Below are positions 61,778 through 64,000 of a DNA stretch of 64,000 nt, one piece after another; positions within the stretch are counted from its first letter, which is position 1, and every line of letters starts with the position of its first letter. The notes under the pieces are model-generated. The model had not been told where the DNA came from. It saw only the letters and a list, made by a program, of their open reading frames with translations, and did not search any database. The stretch comes from Setaria digitata. Taxonomy: Eukaryota > Nematoda > Chromadorea > Rhabditida > Setariidae. A program made the position numbers and the translations under genes. The stretch is taken from assembly GCA_003640385.1 (NCBI GenBank), contig RCAB01000256.1:26233-90232 (forward strand), read 5' to 3'.

Positions 61778-63944
61778 ATGAAGCGTGCTGGTTCTCGTCG
61801 TCGCAGGCGACAAATAACGATGGAAGACGAGGTCACTGTTGAAGGCGATTCTACTGGATCTGTCGTAAAAAGTTTAAAGGTTCCCTAAATTCAGACTTTC
61901 CTAGTCTCAGGTGGATTAATCATTTCGAATTCCTACCAAAAGATTTCATTTGAAACTTTACAGAAAGGCACCACACGTCGTAAGAAAAGTGGCAGACCAG
62001 TAAGCAGTGAAATGGAAAAATTGATTTCTGACTATGTAAACTATGTGAGATCAATGGGTTTGCAATGTTTTTCATTTTGCAAAATAGAAATGAATCTTAG
62101 TTGATTAATTACTCATTTGTCAAGCTAATTGAAATTTCACACTAAAGATTATACTAATGCTAAAGTGACAGCAATTAAAATTTTAAACTTGAAAAGTGAT
62201 GAGTGCTTATGAAAGTATTTTCGGAAATCTGATGAACTTTGGAAGTCTTCTCTCTTCCAATACTCAAATGAGATAGTGAAAAGTTCAAGAATTGCTGAAA
62301 TGATTTCCAGGAGTTGCTGGTTTGAGACGAGAGTTCGCGGAGCTGAAAATGTTTGTGCCACCAAATAATGCACATGAGGCATTTGCTGCGAATCCTGCTA
62401 GGAACAGATATCGTGATGTGCCTTGTCTGGATGTTACACGGTCACTTTTCCAAGTATCGCAGAGGACACCTGCTGCTAAGATGCTTAAAATTTGTAAATT
62501 TTGAGGGGAAATCAATTTTCCCACGTAGCTACATCTATCTTCTCTGAACCCATTTCATCACACCAGCTAAAGAACAGTAGCTGAGTCTAAATTACTCCTT
62601 GCATAATCAATTTTTAGAGTTGTTTTGACACTAAATGTTCCACCGGAAACGGATTATATACACGCAAACTGGATGAAAATGGAAGGCTGCACTCATCAGT
62701 ACATTGCCACGCAGGTACAATTCATTACCTTTTTACCTGTTTCACATGAAATTCCATTTGATACTATGAGTTAGGAAATTTCTTCATAATTTTATACTAT
62801 AAAAAGCAAGCACCACCTATTACAAAAGTTTGAAAAAAACTTTTTCGCAGCTTATTTCATTAGTTGATTGGAAATAAGTTTAGCTCAATATGCTAATATT
62901 TTCATTTGAAGCTTAATCTTATCAACTAAATAATCGAATTAGTTTGCTCATATTACTTTTATTTAGAGATTATACTTAAGTGAACTCATAGCAACTTCTC
63001 ACTCAGCATTTATTTAAAAAAAAATTCGTCAAAAATTAATAATTAATTATCATAAATTGTGAATTGTAAGTGGCAGTATTTTTGTTATCATTTTTATTAT
63101 CAATGTATTATCAATAGGGTCCACTTGAATCAACAGCAAGCGATTTTTGGCGCATGGTACATCAGGAACAAATAACAACGATTATAATGCTATGCAAGAC
63201 GCTTGAAGATGGCAAACAGAAGTGTTTTCAATACTGGCCTGCAGAAAATGGCGAAAATAAAACATACGGTTGCATGTTTGTCATGAACAAACGAGTTAGC
63301 AACACCCTTCATTTCATTTCAGTCTACATAGATTCATTTCATTTCGGTATTAATAGTTCTCACTGAGAAATGGTTAATGTACAGCTAGCTAGAGTAATCC
63401 ATGATAAGATGGACAGTGATCCCTTGAGAGATTTTTCTCTCAGTTCTTGTATTTCCAATTAATTCGCTTTTAATTACTTCACAGGAACAACTTCAGAGTT
63501 GTTTTTCAGTCTGAGCACGAGGACAAGTTTGAAACTTATCTCTTGGAAGTGCTGCCGGAAGGATGTTCAAATTCAACCATCGTAAAGCTTATACACATGA
63601 CAGACTGGCCGGATCGAGGTGTGCCGCAAAGTGGAATGACCGTACTCCGGCTTATTCGAATGATGCCTAATGTATCAATAATTTTTTCCTAGTAATGAGA
63701 GCAGTCTTTCCATTCTCGAATTCCTTCTCGAGTCATTAATCAGCCCATAATTCAATCCTTTATTAAACTTGCCCCTCTTATACTATCTAAAGACTCTTTC
63801 TCATATTTAGTGAACCACCTGAATGCCACTACTTTTCAGAATTCAACCAGCATAATTCACTGCTCAGCTGGCATTGGGCGTACTGGCACTGTGGTAGCAA
63901 TTGATACATTACTATCACGTCTCTGGAAAAATCAACCATTAAAT
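61778..63944 (+). CDS. nematode-type non-receptor protein tyrosine phosphatase (3' end outside window)
   Basis: Seven exons seen: 61778-61879, 61964-62057, 62311-62440, 62618-62714, 63118-63275, 63485-63671, 63840-63944, all in phase. Order: a basic N-terminus (MKRAGSRRRRRQI), a linker, then a PTP domain. Domain motifs seen are NRYRDVPCLDVTRVVL, DYIHANWM, QYIATQGPLESTASDFWRMV, FETYLLEVLPEGCSN, the WPD loop (MTDWPDRGVPQSG) and the catalytic P-loop HCSAGIGRTG with Cys and Arg intact. It should therefore be an active cytosolic phosphatase. A large expanded family of such PTPs is known in nematodes, several of them germline or sperm expressed. The donor after 63275 (GTTTGT inside the open frame) is chosen because it closes the phase and shortens a linker. 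The Q-loop and stop lie beyond the window. Confidence 0.93.
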
Positions 63945-64000
63945 GTAAGACTTCTAAGTGAACTATACACTCTCCTAGTTCACGTCTCATTCTTCAATAA

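Overview
The window looks like nuclear DNA of a parasitic nematode, most likely a filarial (spirurid) worm. It is strongly AT-rich. Genes are cut into many small exons (50-250 bp) by short introns with GTAAGT/GTTTGT-type donors and TTTCAG/TTTTAG acceptors. The recognisable proteins are closest to what I recall of Caenorhabditis proteins, for example UNC-18, MEC-3, soluble guanylate cyclases and IFT-81. There are no bacterial operons, CRISPR arrays, rRNA genes or convincing tRNA genes. Exon coordinates come from manual splice-phase matching; where phases did not close this is stated.

Layout. 1-957: 3' end of an unrecognised plus-strand gene. 2.8-6.1 kb, minus: a decayed soluble guanylate cyclase. 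7.1-7.4 kb: weak small gene. 10.2-11.25 kb, minus: coding fragments of an unrecognised gene. 11.7-18.8 kb, minus: WDR6, the tRNA 2'-O-methylation cofactor. 19.8-26.0 kb, plus: complete unc-18 (13 exons, 590 aa), with a coiled-coil gene on the opposite strand inside its first intron. 26.8-27.3 kb, minus: small unknown protein. 27.7-30.3 kb, minus: complete POFUT1 ending in KDEL. 30.9-32.0 kb, minus: a very short syntaxin-6. 33.96-39.24 kb, plus: complete ift-81 with an X-box-like RFX site upstream, followed by a small membrane-protein gene that may be operonic. 40.7-43.0 kb, minus: unrecognised protein with a phosphatase-loop-like motif. 45.3-48.6 and 49.9-53.0 kb, minus: tandemly duplicated double BED zinc-finger genes. 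53-57 kb: simple repeats, including about 250 bp of (GA)n. 57.3-60.9 kb, plus: complete mec-3 LIM-homeobox orthologue. 61.8 kb to the end, plus: nematode-type protein tyrosine phosphatase, cut off by the window just after its catalytic loop.

The genes do not form one pathway. Shared themes are membrane traffic (UNC-18, syntaxin-6), cilia and touch-neuron biology (IFT-81, MEC-3, the dead cyclase) and housekeeping (WDR6, POFUT1). unc-18 (chromosome X in C. elegans) and mec-3 (chromosome IV) lie within 32 kb of each other. That fits the filarial X chromosome, which is thought to be a fusion of the ancestral X and IV-type elements. Single N bases at 9771, 14308 and 50269, two of them flanked by untrimmed duplicate sequence, mark assembly joins.
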